In this document: positions 9,628 through 18,048 of the stretch, piece by piece
Position numbering within the stretch: position 1 is the first letter of the stretch
Layout: each line of letters begins with the position of its first letter
Virus record (IMG/VR): IMGVR_UViG_3300044530_001678
Location: 1 to 47,813 of that record
DNA length: 47,813 nt
Source: a virus
Reading direction: 5' to 3' (one strand)
Translations under genes and position numbers: made by a program
Notes under the pieces: model-generated
The model's input: the letters and a program-made list of their open reading frames with translations, nothing else
Database searches by the model: none
Told to the model about the DNA's origin: nothing

Positions 9628-9826
9628 ATTTGTCTTTCTTTATTGATATGTATATATCACCATACCAACCGAATACTTCATCGTCAAATTCAGTTGATGG
9701 TTTAAATTCACTAATATTAATTTCCATTTCTTCAAAATAAGATTCATTTGGAAATCTAACCTTAACTTTTGTTTTCCTTCTATGGTGAGGAATTAAGTCA
9801 CTATAATTGTCGCTTCTTTCTGGCAT
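9626..9826 (-). CDS. Hypothetical protein, 66 aa
   Basis: This short protein starts MPERSDNYSDLIPHHRRKTKVKVRF and has an acidic second half. It lies 13 bases after thymidylate synthase in the same direction and its stop codon is inside the following terminator, so it is the last gene of the thyA transcript. No family is recognised. Confidence 0.7.
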   Translation of the reverse strand: MPERSDNYSDLIPHHRRKTKVKVRFPNESYFEEMEINISEFKPSTEFDDEVFGWYGDIYISIKKDK

Positions 9827-9839
9827 ATATTTTTAATTT

Positions 9840-11117
9840 TTAATTTGATAATGGTGCTTTTATAGTTGGGTGGGCTTTATAACCTATTATTTCAAAATCA
9901 TCAATCAACCATTGTTCTGGAACAAATGATGGTTCATTATTAAAATGAAGTTTAATATTTAGTGTAGGTAATGGATATGGTTCTCTAGTTCTTTTGGGTA
10001 TTTCAAACTCATCACACACTTTTGTGAATTTTTCATCACTCATTCCTTCTTGTAATCTACTTAAATCCAATTTAGGATTCTCATAACACATACAAACTCT
10101 TTCATCAACTCTCAAGTATCTACCAATCTGTTCCATGGCTTGTTCAACATGATTTGAATACAAGTGAACATCACCCAAGTTCCCTATTAATTCATCTGGA
10201 ACCATATTAACTTCTTTTGCAATGATTTCCAATAACAATCCATAAGAAGCAATGTTGAATGGTAAACCTAAGAATGTATCCACTGAACGTTGATTCCACA
10301 TTAATGAAATTGCTCTGGTTGGGATATTTAATTTTTCACATTGTTCTATCCAACCTTCTTCACTTTGGTTTCCTAAAAATGTATTTAATATTGGTAATAC
10401 TTTTTTAGCAATAACTTTTCTTTCTTCCAAACTCAATTCTCTTGTATAAACTTGAAATCCATAATGACAAGGTGGAAGTACCATTGAATCTAATTCTCCA
10501 ACATTCCAAGCGTTTACCATCAAACGTCTTGAATCTGGATTGTTTTTAAGGTCATTGATTAGGTTTGCGATTTGGTCTATCTCATATTCTTTAAAAAATA
10601 AACCTCTACCACCTAATAATGGGTCTTCAATATTATCTGTATTTAAAAATGAGTCTGTATCTATACCACCCCAACTTCTCCATTGCTTACCATATACTGG
10701 ACCTAAATCACCCCACTTATTAGCAAACTTATCATCTGTTTTGATTTTGTTGATGAATTCTTCTTGTGTTAATGTTGGTAACTTAATTGATGTAGGCCCA
10801 AATCCATCATATTCTGAGGTTTCTATACTATTCCAATAGTTCTTATAAGCATCACCATTCCAAATATGACAATCATTATCCAAAAGGTATTTGATGTTGG
10901 TATCACCACGTAAGAACCATATAAGTTCAGTTATAATACCTTTCATATACATCTTCTTTGTTGTAAGAAGTGGAAAACCATCACTCATTTTGTGACGAAT
11001 TTGTCTCCCAAAGACAGAAATGGTACCCGTTCCAGTTCTATCACCTTTCTGAGTACCATTTTCTAAAATGTCTTTTAATAAATCTGTATAAGTTTTATCT
11101 AGATTATTCATGGACAA
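9840..11117 (-). CDS. thyA: Thymidylate synthase (ThyA type)
   Basis: The enzyme methylates dUMP to dTMP using methylenetetrahydrofolate and supplies thymine for phage DNA. Visible landmarks are the dUMP-phosphate loop (GDRTGTGT), RRLMVNAWN, the catalytic cysteine in LPPCHYGFQVY near residue 217, MWNQRSVDTFLGLPFNIASY, and the C-terminal dUMP contacts GDVHLYSNH. At 425 residues it is much longer than the usual 264-residue bacterial enzyme. The extra sequence lies in the middle (around residues 115-170), before the active-site region (ERKVIAKKVLPILNTFLGNQ), and near the end. The ATG overlaps the KTSC gene by 14 bases, which suggests translational coupling. Confidence 0.95.
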   Translation of the reverse strand: MSMNNLDKTYTDLLKDILENGTQKGDRTGTGTISVFGRQIRHKMSDGFPLLTTKKMYMKGIITELIWFLRGDTNIKYLLDNDCHIWNGDAYKNYWNSIETSEYDGFGPTSIKLPTLTQEEFINKIKTDDKFANKWGDLGPVYGKQWRSWGGIDTDSFLNTDNIEDPLLGGRGLFFKEYEIDQIANLINDLKNNPDSRRLMVNAWNVGELDSMVLPPCHYGFQVYTRELSLEERKVIAKKVLPILNTFLGNQSEEGWIEQCEKLNIPTRAISLMWNQRSVDTFLGLPFNIASYGLLLEIIAKEVNMVPDELIGNLGDVHLYSNHVEQAMEQIGRYLRVDERVCMCYENPKLDLSRLQEGMSDEKFTKVCDEFEIPKRTREPYPLPTLNIKLHFNNEPSFVPEQWLIDDFEIIGYKAHPTIKAPLSN

Positions 11118-11571
11118 TTTCTGGTTTTAAATTTTTAACTTTTTCAAAAGTTGAAATTTTATCTTTTAATCCAGTTAATGAAGCTGTTGTTACATTACCA
11201 TTTTTCAAATAGTTGCTGATAATATCACTCATGTTTTGTAACATTTCTTTTACAGCAGCATCTGGTGTAATCTGTGATACTTCTAAATCTTTAATTTGTT
11301 CTACTTCTTTTAATATTTCAGTTGTGTCAACATTATCCAATTTGCTGCTAGTGTATTTTTTGATGTTTGTGTTTAACACTGAACCTTGACTATCTGCTGT
11401 TTCAAAACGCATGTAATCAGTTGCTGCAACATCAACGTATTTGTATTGGCCTCCATTACTGAAAATAATTGTTAATTCATTTGTAACAGTGTTGTAAACC
11501 GATGCACAAATGTTTGATGACGAATAAATTGCTTTTACGATTCCGTCTTTTTCTTTTCTTTTTAAAATCAT
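11104..11571 (-). CDS. KTSC-domain protein
   Basis: Residues 15-75 (YSSSNICASVYNTVTNELTI, FSNGGQYKYVDV, LNTNIKKY) match the KTSC domain, a small beta domain common in phages and bacteria with no settled biochemical role. The remaining 80 residues are helical and charged. It sits between thymidylate synthase and an 80-residue gene in one transcript that starts at the promoter near 11850. Confidence 0.75.
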   Translation of the reverse strand: MILKRKEKDGIVKAIYSSSNICASVYNTVTNELTIIFSNGGQYKYVDVAATDYMRFETADSQGSVLNTNIKKYTSSKLDNVDTTEILKEVEQIKDLEVSQITPDAAVKEMLQNMSDIISNYLKNGNVTTASLTGLKDKISTFEKVKNLKPEIVHE

Positions 11572-11587
11572 ACTTTTTTATTTTTAT

Positions 11588-11830
11588 TTATTTTTTATTA
11601 TGTGTTCTATAAGAATTTATCTCATTTAAATGAAATATTTTTGATGTTTGGATAACTTCTTTAATCTCTTCATTATATTCTTTCGTGGTGATTACCACGT
11701 AGTTACCAGTTATGAACATTCCAGCATCTTCAAATTCAACCTTACTTAACGAAGGCATAACTACGTCATTTACAACTGTTTTGACTAACAATTCAACCTT
11801 TCTAAAGGTAGGTATAATATTTGAATTCAT
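11588..11830 (-). CDS. Hypothetical protein, 80 aa
   Basis: This is the first gene of the minus-strand transcript leading to the KTSC protein and thymidylate synthase. The sequence is a mixed alpha/beta pattern (MFITGNYVVITTKEYNEEIKE) without metal-binding or membrane motifs. A TATATTTG promoter box lies 15 bases before the ATG. Confidence 0.7.
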   Translation of the reverse strand: MNSNIIPTFRKVELLVKTVVNDVVMPSLSKVEFEDAGMFITGNYVVITTKEYNEEIKEVIQTSKIFHLNEINSYRTHNKK

Positions 11831-11844
11831 TATTTACTTTTTAT

Positions 11845-11876
11845 ACAAATATACTAATATTTATGTTAGAAGTCAA
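11845..11876 (-). promoter_or_regulatory. Bacteroidota-type promoter for the KTSC-thyA transcript
   Basis: Minus-strand TATATTTG (11845-11852) with TTG (11874-11876) gives a 21-base spacer, close to the spacing elsewhere. It is back to back with the clp promoter, and the two -33 boxes are the halves of the palindrome GTCAAGATTGAC. Confidence 0.75.
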
Positions 11877-11878
11877 GA

Positions 11879-11909
11879 TTGACTAATTAAAAAATTATAT
11901 GTATTTTTG
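11879..11909 (+). promoter_or_regulatory. Bacteroidota-type promoter for the Clp ATPase gene
   Basis: TTG at 11879-11881 and TATTTTTG at 11902-11909 are spaced by 20 bases. Transcription would start about 25 bases before the ATG at 11940. Confidence 0.8.
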
Positions 11910-11939
11910 CACATAATTAAACTAAATTAAATATAAATT

Positions 11940-14453
11940 ATGAATAGAGAAGTTTACCCAAAAGTAAAACAGATTATGAGCAAATCAGCTGGAGAAGCTA
12001 AAGCTTTTGAAGATGTTAAAGTAAGACCAGAACATATCCTTTTATCTATATTAGCAGACAATGATAACACGTGTACAAAAATGTTAAAAGACCATTTTAA
12101 ACTTGATGTTATAGATTTATATGATAAGTTTTCTGATTTTATTAGAAAAAATGATTTAACACCTAGAGGTTATACTAGCACTAGAAAAACGTTACCATTT
12201 TCAGATGAAACAAAAACGTTAATCAAAGAATTAGAAAAACAATGTGAAGAGTTAAATCATAACATGATTGACACGCAACATATACTATTAGTTATGTTGA
12301 ACAATAAAAATAATATTTCTGAATTTTTAAGCAAAATTGGGTTAAACTATTACGATTTTAGACGAATTGTTAAGTTAGATTCACCATCTGGTGATAAGTT
12401 TACTAACAGTTCAATTGATGATGATAATGACGAAACTGAAAGTTTTAGAAAGAAAAGTAAAATTGTTGAAAACAAAAGTAAAACTCCAGTGTTAGATAAT
12501 TTCTGTAGAGATGTATCTAAAGCTGTTGAAAAAGGTGAAATTGACCCAGTTGTTGGTCGTGAAAAAGAAATCAAAAGAGTATCTCAAATTTTATCTAGAA
12601 GAAAAAAGAATAATCCAGTTTTGATAGGTGAGCCTGGTGTTGGTAAAACATCTATTGTTGAAGGACTTGCTCAACTTATTAAAGACGGTAACGCACCTAG
12701 AACATTAATCAACAAGAAAATTTATAGTTTAGACTTAGCGTCAATTGTTGCTGGTACAAAATATCGTGGACAGTTTGAAGAAAGAATGAAAGCTGTTCTA
12801 GAAGAATGTAAAGCAAATCCAGATGTTGTCTTGTTTATAGATGAGTTACATACAATTGTAGGTGCTGGTAATGCTTCTGGTTCACTAGATGCTTCAAACA
12901 TCTTTAAACCAGCTTTAGCACGTGGTGAGCTGCAAGTAATTGGTGCAACAACATTAGATGAATACAGAGAAAACATTGAGAAAGATGGTGCGTTGACTAG
13001 ACGTTTCCAACAAGTACTTGTTGAAGAACCAACATTGGAAGAAACAAAAGTTATCTTAAACAATATCAAAGAAAAATATGAAAATCATCATAAAGTAAAA
13101 TACACTGACGAAGCAATTGAAGAATGTGTTAAATTATCTGCTAGATATATCATGGATAGGTCTATGCCAGATAAAGCTATTGATGTATTGGATGAAGCTG
13201 GTGCAACAACTAATGTTGGTGTTGAAAAACCAGAAAACATTAAAGAATTAGAATCAAAAATTAAAGAAATCAACGAAAAGAAAAAAGATGTTGTAAAAAA
13301 ACAAAAATATGAAGAAGCAGCTAAACTTCGTGATGATGAGAAAAAAATCACTGAAGAGTTAGAAAAAGTAATGGCTGAATGGCAATCAACTTTAGATAAA
13401 AAAGTTACTGAAGTTGGTGTTGAAATTATTTCTGAGGTGGTTTCAATGATGACTGGTATTCCGTTAACAAAAATATCTACACAAGAAAGTAAAAGATTAA
13501 TGAACTTAGATAAAGAGTTAATGGGTAAAGTTATTGGTCAAGATGAAGCAGTAACTAAAGTTATTAAAGCAATCAAAAGAAATAGAATTGGAATTAAAGA
13601 TAAAAACAAACCAGTTGGTTCATTTATCTTCTTAGGTCCTACTGGTGTCGGTAAAACGTTGTTAGCTAAATTTTTAGCAGAGCAAGTTTATGGTGACGCA
13701 GAATCTTTAATTAGAATTGACATGTCAGAATACATGGAGAAACATTCGGTATCTAGATTAGTAGGTCCACCTCCAGGTTACGTTGGTTATGACCAAGGTG
13801 GTCAGTTAACTGAAAAAGTTAGACGTAAACCACATTGTGTTATTTTATTTGACGAGATTGAAAAAGCACATGAAGATGTTTTCAATATTTTACTTCAATT
13901 ATTAGATGAAGGACATCTAACAGATGGTTTAGGTAGAAAAATTAACTTTAAAAACTCTCTTATTATTATGACATCAAACATTGGTGTTAAAGAAGTTGCA
14001 ACATTTGGTCAAACAATGGGGTTTGAAACAGCAGCATCAATTGTTGGTGAAGAAAATAGAGCTCGTTCAATTATTGAAAAAGCATTAAAGAAAAAATTCA
14101 AACCAGAGTTTTTAAATCGTATTGATGAAGCTATCGTATTCAAAAGTTTATCACAAGAAGATATCCATAAAATTATTTACTTGGAAATCAAAAAACTTGA
14201 AGAACGTGTAATCGAAATGGGTTATAAATTAAATGTGACCAAAGAAGCTATTGAATTCTTAGGAAGACAAGGTTATGACGAAGCATATGGTGCTAGACCA
14301 TTAGCTAGAGCAATCCAACATTATGTTGAGGACACAGTAGCCGATGAGATTCTAAATGAAAATTTCAAAGAGGGTGAAACCATAGAAGTTTCATTCGATG
14401 AGAAGAAAGAAGAATTGGTCATAAAGCAAGCAAAGACTAAAAAAACAAAATAA
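11940..14453 (+). CDS. ClpC/ClpB-like AAA+ unfoldase
   Basis: The 837-residue ATPase has an N-terminal Clp repeat domain (residues 1-150), AAA domain 1 (GEPGVGKTS near 230, VLFIDELHTIVGAG near 295), a short middle domain with a UVR-like motif (KYEEAAKLRDDEKK near 455), AAA domain 2 (GPTGVGKTL near 565, VILFDEIEKAH near 633) and a C-terminal small domain. The short middle domain and UVR motif favour ClpC over the disaggregase ClpB. A Met-Gly-Phe in the expected ClpP-docking loop (FGQTMGFETA) suggests it could pair with a host ClpP, which is an inference. It has its own promoter and terminator. A complete two-ring Clp ATPase is unusual in a phage. Confidence 0.93.
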   Translation: MNREVYPKVKQIMSKSAGEAKAFEDVKVRPEHILLSILADNDNTCTKMLKDHFKLDVIDLYDKFSDFIRKNDLTPRGYTSTRKTLPFSDETKTLIKELEKQCEELNHNMIDTQHILLVMLNNKNNISEFLSKIGLNYYDFRRIVKLDSPSGDKFTNSSIDDDNDETESFRKKSKIVENKSKTPVLDNFCRDVSKAVEKGEIDPVVGREKEIKRVSQILSRRKKNNPVLIGEPGVGKTSIVEGLAQLIKDGNAPRTLINKKIYSLDLASIVAGTKYRGQFEERMKAVLEECKANPDVVLFIDELHTIVGAGNASGSLDASNIFKPALARGELQVIGATTLDEYRENIEKDGALTRRFQQVLVEEPTLEETKVILNNIKEKYENHHKVKYTDEAIEECVKLSARYIMDRSMPDKAIDVLDEAGATTNVGVEKPENIKELESKIKEINEKKKDVVKKQKYEEAAKLRDDEKKITEELEKVMAEWQSTLDKKVTEVGVEIISEVVSMMTGIPLTKISTQESKRLMNLDKELMGKVIGQDEAVTKVIKAIKRNRIGIKDKNKPVGSFIFLGPTGVGKTLLAKFLAEQVYGDAESLIRIDMSEYMEKHSVSRLVGPPPGYVGYDQGGQLTEKVRRKPHCVILFDEIEKAHEDVFNILLQLLDEGHLTDGLGRKINFKNSLIIMTSNIGVKEVATFGQTMGFETAASIVGEENRARSIIEKALKKKFKPEFLNRIDEAIVFKSLSQEDIHKIIYLEIKKLEERVIEMGYKLNVTKEAIEFLGRQGYDEAYGARPLARAIQHYVEDTVADEILNENFKEGETIEVSFDEKKEELVIKQAKTKKTK

Positions 14454-14458
14454 TAATT

Positions 14459-14488
14459 AAAGGCTGAATTTTTTTCAGCCTTTTTTTA
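14459..14488 (+). terminator. Intrinsic terminator after the Clp ATPase gene
   Basis: AAAGGCTGAA and TTCAGCCTTT arms form a 10-bp stem around a short T loop, followed by a T-run. Confidence 0.9.
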
Positions 14489-14499
14489 TATTTATATGT

Positions 14500-14904
14500 A
14501 TGAAACCAACAATTAAACAATTATTAAGAGAAAGACTTTTAACAAAAGATGAAACTGATGTTAGAGACGTTGCTGATTTCGTAAATTTTGCAAAAGATTA
14601 TCTTAAAATAGAAGATGATGTTAAAGTTGAATTAGCGTTTAAAAAAACACCAGATTTAAGAACAACAGCTTACTACAATAATGGTGATAAAAGAGTTAAG
14701 ATTTATGTTAAAGATAGAGCAATTATCGATGTATGTAGGTCAATTGCTCATGAATTAGTTCATCATAAACAAAATATAAGTGGTGCTTTTGAAGATGCGG
14801 AAGACCCAGGTGCGGATGGTAGTGAATTTGAAAATGAAGCTAATGCAGTTGCTGGTGTGATAATAAGAAAATGGGGTAGAATACACCCAGAAATATACGA
14901 ATAA
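14500..14904 (+). CDS. Zincin-type metallopeptidase, 134 aa
   Basis: The zinc-binding helix is visible as AHELVHHKQN (HExxH near residue 84), followed by a downstream glutamate in FENEANAVAG that can act as the third ligand, as in gluzincins. The catalytic domain is minimal. The N-terminus MKPTIKQLLRERLL matches a motif found on several other proteins here and could be a removable head-targeting peptide. The next gene starts 5 bases after the stop, so both are one operon. Confidence 0.8.
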   Translation: MKPTIKQLLRERLLTKDETDVRDVADFVNFAKDYLKIEDDVKVELAFKKTPDLRTTAYYNNGDKRVKIYVKDRAIIDVCRSIAHELVHHKQNISGAFEDAEDPGADGSEFENEANAVAGVIIRKWGRIHPEIYE

Positions 14905-14908
14905 GATT

Positions 14909-16354
14909 ATGCCATATACACATAGAGAAGTTGGTGATAAAGATTGCGTTTATAAAAAAGGTAGCGAAAAAAAAGTTGGTTGTACTACTGGTGATGTTAA
15001 TGATTATTTAGGTGCTCTTCACGCTAATGTTAAAACAGAAGAATTAGAAGAACTAAATGAAAGTTTAATCGCTGTAGGTAGAGATAAAATGTATGCTGCG
15101 ATAGTTAACATTAAAGATTCAATCAAAGATAATGTAGTTAACACTTCAGATGCAGTAAAGACAATTGTTAAATCAATCAAAACTGGTCAAGAATTAACAA
15201 AAGAACAAAAAACAAAAATAGGTGATGACCTTAAAAAACTTTTAAAAAGTTTAGGGTATGGTGCTGTGTTTATGCTGCCTGGTGGTTCAGTGTTTATAAT
15301 CACCTTCAATTTAATAAAAAAAATTATGGATAAGAAAAAACTTAACGAATCAAACAAATTAAAAGGTGGTAAAGCTGATAAGCTAACACCAAAAGAAATT
15401 GCTGATAAATTTGATGTTACAACAAAAATGGTTAAAGACCAAATAAAAAAAGGAAAAAAGATTGAATCTGAGCACACTAGTGATGAAGAAAAACAAACTG
15501 AAATTGCTGAAGACCATGTATCTGAATTTCCAGATTATTATGATAGAATTGAAAAAATGGAAAAAGAAGCTAAAAAGTATTGGGGTAAAAAAACAAATGA
15601 AACAAAAAGTTTTATTAAAAAATTGCTTAGAGAAAATCTACAACCAAACGAACCAAAAAATTTAGATAATGAATTAATGAAAGCTGGTGTACCAGCAGAT
15701 ATGGTTGACGATGTACCAGTAAAATTAATATACCCTAATGGAGAAGAAAAATTATTAAACCCTAATTTAGAAGAAGGTGCTAGAGAATTTGTTTTTGCGT
15801 GTTTAATCGCTGCAAGTGGTTTAGTTCAATCATGTGCTAAAGAAGGTGATGTACATGGTTATAACACAAACGTACATGGTATTGAATATACTGTTGTAGA
15901 CGCTGCTGATGAAAACACTGTTTTAACTCCAGAAGAAGAACAACAAGGTATTAAATTAATAACAGTTACTGCAAATAATGGTCAAACTAAAACTGTTAAG
16001 GCTAAATTATTTAAAGACCAACAAGGTAATGCTAGTGGTGGTTGGGCGTTCAAGGAAAAACCATCTGAAATAGAATTAGCAATACATGGTTTTGGTCAAA
16101 CAAAAAAAGAAGAAATGAGAAGCAACGCTTCTTTTAATAAAGGTGATAAAATTGCTGATTATACAGTTGCTAAATCTAGTAAACAACCTTATGGTGTAAG
16201 TCCTTTAAAAACTATTAGAGATTCAGAGTATTTTAAAAATGCAATAAATTACATCAAACAAGGACCAATACAACAACAAGATTTCAATAAAGAAATGCAA
16301 GAAAAAGGAATAGGTATAACAGCTCAAGACGCAATAAAATATTATGGTAACTAA
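14909..16354 (+). CDS. Multidomain protein with DUF5661-like module, 481 aa
   Basis: Three parts can be seen. Residues 1-155 contain a hydrophobic Gly-rich segment (GYGAVFMLPGGSVFIITFNL). Residues 160-230 (PKEIADKFDV, EHTSDEEKQTEIAEDH, EFPDYYDRIEKME) match the DUF5661 pattern of phages. From residue 235 an internal SFIKKLLRENL repeats the head-targeting-like motif, followed by about 240 residues of unknown fold with a short hydrophobic stretch (FVFACLIAASGLVQSC). The internal motif suggests two formerly separate proteins joined end to end. Function is unknown, and injection with the DNA is one possibility. Confidence 0.75.
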   Translation: MPYTHREVGDKDCVYKKGSEKKVGCTTGDVNDYLGALHANVKTEELEELNESLIAVGRDKMYAAIVNIKDSIKDNVVNTSDAVKTIVKSIKTGQELTKEQKTKIGDDLKKLLKSLGYGAVFMLPGGSVFIITFNLIKKIMDKKKLNESNKLKGGKADKLTPKEIADKFDVTTKMVKDQIKKGKKIESEHTSDEEKQTEIAEDHVSEFPDYYDRIEKMEKEAKKYWGKKTNETKSFIKKLLRENLQPNEPKNLDNELMKAGVPADMVDDVPVKLIYPNGEEKLLNPNLEEGAREFVFACLIAASGLVQSCAKEGDVHGYNTNVHGIEYTVVDAADENTVLTPEEEQQGIKLITVTANNGQTKTVKAKLFKDQQGNASGGWAFKEKPSEIELAIHGFGQTKKEEMRSNASFNKGDKIADYTVAKSSKQPYGVSPLKTIRDSEYFKNAINYIKQGPIQQQDFNKEMQEKGIGITAQDAIKYYGN

Positions 16355-16359
16355 ATAAG

Positions 16360-16387
16360 AAAAGGAGGTTTTAAACCTCCTTTTTTA
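16360..16387. terminator. Bidirectional terminator between convergent genes
   Basis: AAAAGGAGGTTT and AAACCTCCTTTT arms form a near-perfect stem with T-runs on either side. The last codons of the GNAT frame (Lys-Lys-Glu-Val-stop) are inside the stem, so coding and termination share the same bases. Confidence 0.9.
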
Positions 16388-16799
16388 TTTCACCAATATA
16401 TTCAAAACTGCCACATATTCTTTTATTATCAACGTAATGATTGTTGAATAACTTATCATGCGTTACGTCAGTCCTTAATTTCTTATTCTTAGATGTTGGT
16501 TTCCATTTATTCGATTTAATCATATAATCATACATCTTAGGGTGTGAACTTCTAGAAAAAAATCTATGACTTTCATCTAAGTGTATTTGAGCGACTGCTT
16601 CAATAAATCTAACACCTATACCCATTCCTTGAAAATCTGGCAGCACAACGACTCTATGACCCCTCCATGCGTTTTTTAATGTACCACTAGGCATAGTTAT
16701 TGATGATAAAAAACCAATAACCGTATCTTCCCATACTGCAACATAACATCTAGACGCTTTATTTATACTTGAATCTAAATAGTGATGGTCTTTAAACAT
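16371..16799 (-). CDS. GNAT acetyltransferase domain, second half of a broken ABC-GNAT protein
   Basis: The acetyl-CoA loop is visible as VVLPDFQGMGIGVRFIEAVA. The ATG at 16799 is probably not the true beginning. The same frame continues upstream to about 16860 as FVRPEINVKVYRTTNDGWG before MFKDHHYLDSSINKASRCY. The W..F..HHYL pattern is what I recall at the start of the GNAT half of fused ABC-GNAT proteins. This frame joins the ABC gene by a -1 shift at nine T (minus strand). The acceptor substrate is unknown. Confidence 0.8.
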   Translation of the reverse strand: MFKDHHYLDSSINKASRCYVAVWEDTVIGFLSSITMPSGTLKNAWRGHRVVVLPDFQGMGIGVRFIEAVAQIHLDESHRFFSRSSHPKMYDYMIKSNKWKPTSKNKKLRTDVTHDKLFNNHYVDNKRICGSFEYIGEIKKEV

Positions 16800-17464
16800 T
16801 CCCCAACCATCATTTGTTGTGCGATATACTTTGACATTGATTTCTGGGCGGACAAAAAAAAACCGTCCATCAGTTCACCCGTGTCCGTATTAATAACCCA
16901 ATCTGGCTCCAGCCATTCGACCACATCCATATGACATGTGGATATTACAATATTTGTTACGTCATTATTTTTAACGTATCTAGATAAAGCCACAGAAGCC
17001 GCTCTAGCAACATTTCTATCAACTACCGAGGTGTATTCATCTATGACAGCATTTGATGTTATCTTACGAGCTAAATCAGCCCTAAATTTCTCTCCGTTGG
17101 ATAATACACTATATGGTTTATACCATGATGGTATAGAATTGAATCCAACTGAACTTAATCTATTGATTCCGTCCTCTGGATTTTCAAAATGTGATATGAT
17201 TGATTTATTGTCATCCCATGTTGGTTGTTCTTCCAAACCAAAATGTTTTAACAAAGTTGATTTACCAGAACCACTAGAACCTACAATAACACCTATCTTA
17301 AATTGTTTGGGTAGGGTAGAAGGTAATTTCCATGGGTAAAATGTTGAAGTTCCATCAAACAAACAATCAAATGCTGTTTCGCTTGCAACAATAAACTCAT
17401 CTTTTTCTACGACTGATGTTAATGGTTTTTCTTCTCTTTGTAACTTTTCAATAATTGAATTCAT
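16775..17464 (-). CDS. ABC-type ATPase domain, first half of a broken ABC-GNAT protein
   Basis: Motifs are Walker A VGSSGSGKST (residues 61-70), signature LSNGE (121-125), Walker B NAVIDEY (139-144) and switch histidine STCHMD (H178). There are no membrane segments, so this is a soluble ABC ATPase, not a transporter. After residue 203, at GGT followed by eight T and G, the frame ends in a short unrelated tail, while the -1 frame continues into a GNAT domain. The repaired protein would be about 360 residues. Either a lost T in the assembly or programmed slippage explains this. Confidence 0.85.
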   Translation of the reverse strand: MNSIIEKLQREEKPLTSVVEKDEFIVASETAFDCLFDGTSTFYPWKLPSTLPKQFKIGVIVGSSGSGKSTLLKHFGLEEQPTWDDNKSIISHFENPEDGINRLSSVGFNSIPSWYKPYSVLSNGEKFRADLARKITSNAVIDEYTSVVDRNVARAASVALSRYVKNNDVTNIVISTCHMDVVEWLEPDWVINTDTGELMDGFFLSAQKSMSKYIAQQMMVGECLKTITI

Positions 17465-17494
17465 AAAACTTTTAAAATAAATATGAACTCAAAA

Positions 17495-17525
17495 CAAAAA
17501 AAGGTTGAGAATTATTTCCCAACCT
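17495..17525 (-). terminator. Intrinsic terminator after the 68-residue gene
   Basis: On the minus strand AGGTTG and CAACCT arms with extra pairing inside are followed by eight T. It lies about 30 bases after the stop at 17556. Confidence 0.8.
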
Positions 17526-17555
17526 AATTTTAATTTCTTTACTAAACGATAGATA

Positions 17556-17762
17556 TTATTTTTTACTTTCAGTTAAAGCTTTGAATTTAGCTTCTAACTT
17601 AGCAATTTTACCTTCTAAGATAGCATTTTTATTCTCGTTAGCTTTAGCGTTTTCTTGAATCCATTCTTGTTTTTGGATAGCAACAGCTTCATTAACAATA
17701 TTATCTATCAAATCTATTAATTTAGATTCTTTAATAGCAACAACTTTTTTACCGTTTGACAT
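17556..17762 (-). CDS. Small coiled-coil protein, 68 aa
   Basis: The protein is mostly helical, with heptad-like spacing (ILEGKIAKLEAKFKALTE) and an acidic first half. A TATAAATA box, the form of T4-type late promoters, lies about 35 bases upstream (near 17795). No family is recognised. A structural or scaffold-like role is only a guess. Confidence 0.65.
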   Translation of the reverse strand: MSNGKKVVAIKESKLIDLIDNIVNEAVAIQKQEWIQENAKANENKNAILEGKIAKLEAKFKALTESKK

Positions 17763-17838
17763 TTTTCTAAGTTTTAATTAAATCTTATTTTTATTTATAA
17801 ATATGTGTTATTTTTTAAAAAACACAATTTATTAAAAA

Positions 17839-18003
17839 TTAATTTTCAATTTCAACCACATCAAATAAATGCAATAATGTGTTCCTATCAAATTTTTTTC
17901 TAAAACAAAAGAATTCTATAGCTTCTTCAAAATTATTAGCTGAAATTGTATTTATAACATCTCCAGATTTATTCGTTAACCCATATTTTTTCATAATAAC
18001 CAT
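17839..18003 (-). CDS. Small hypothetical protein, about 54 aa
   Basis: The sequence MVIMKKYGLTNKSGDVINTI with a conserved-looking EEAIEFFCFRKK resembles short phage proteins that begin with a modified-repeat-like strand. The start is uncertain: ATGs at 18033, 18003 and 17994 are in frame, and I prefer the middle one because the first lies in A/T repeats. Confidence 0.5.
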   Translation of the reverse strand: MVIMKKYGLTNKSGDVINTISANNFEEAIEFFCFRKKFDRNTLLHLFDVVEIEN

Positions 18004-18048
18004 TTTAGTATAAATATATAAATAATGTTTCAAAATATAAAGATTTAA

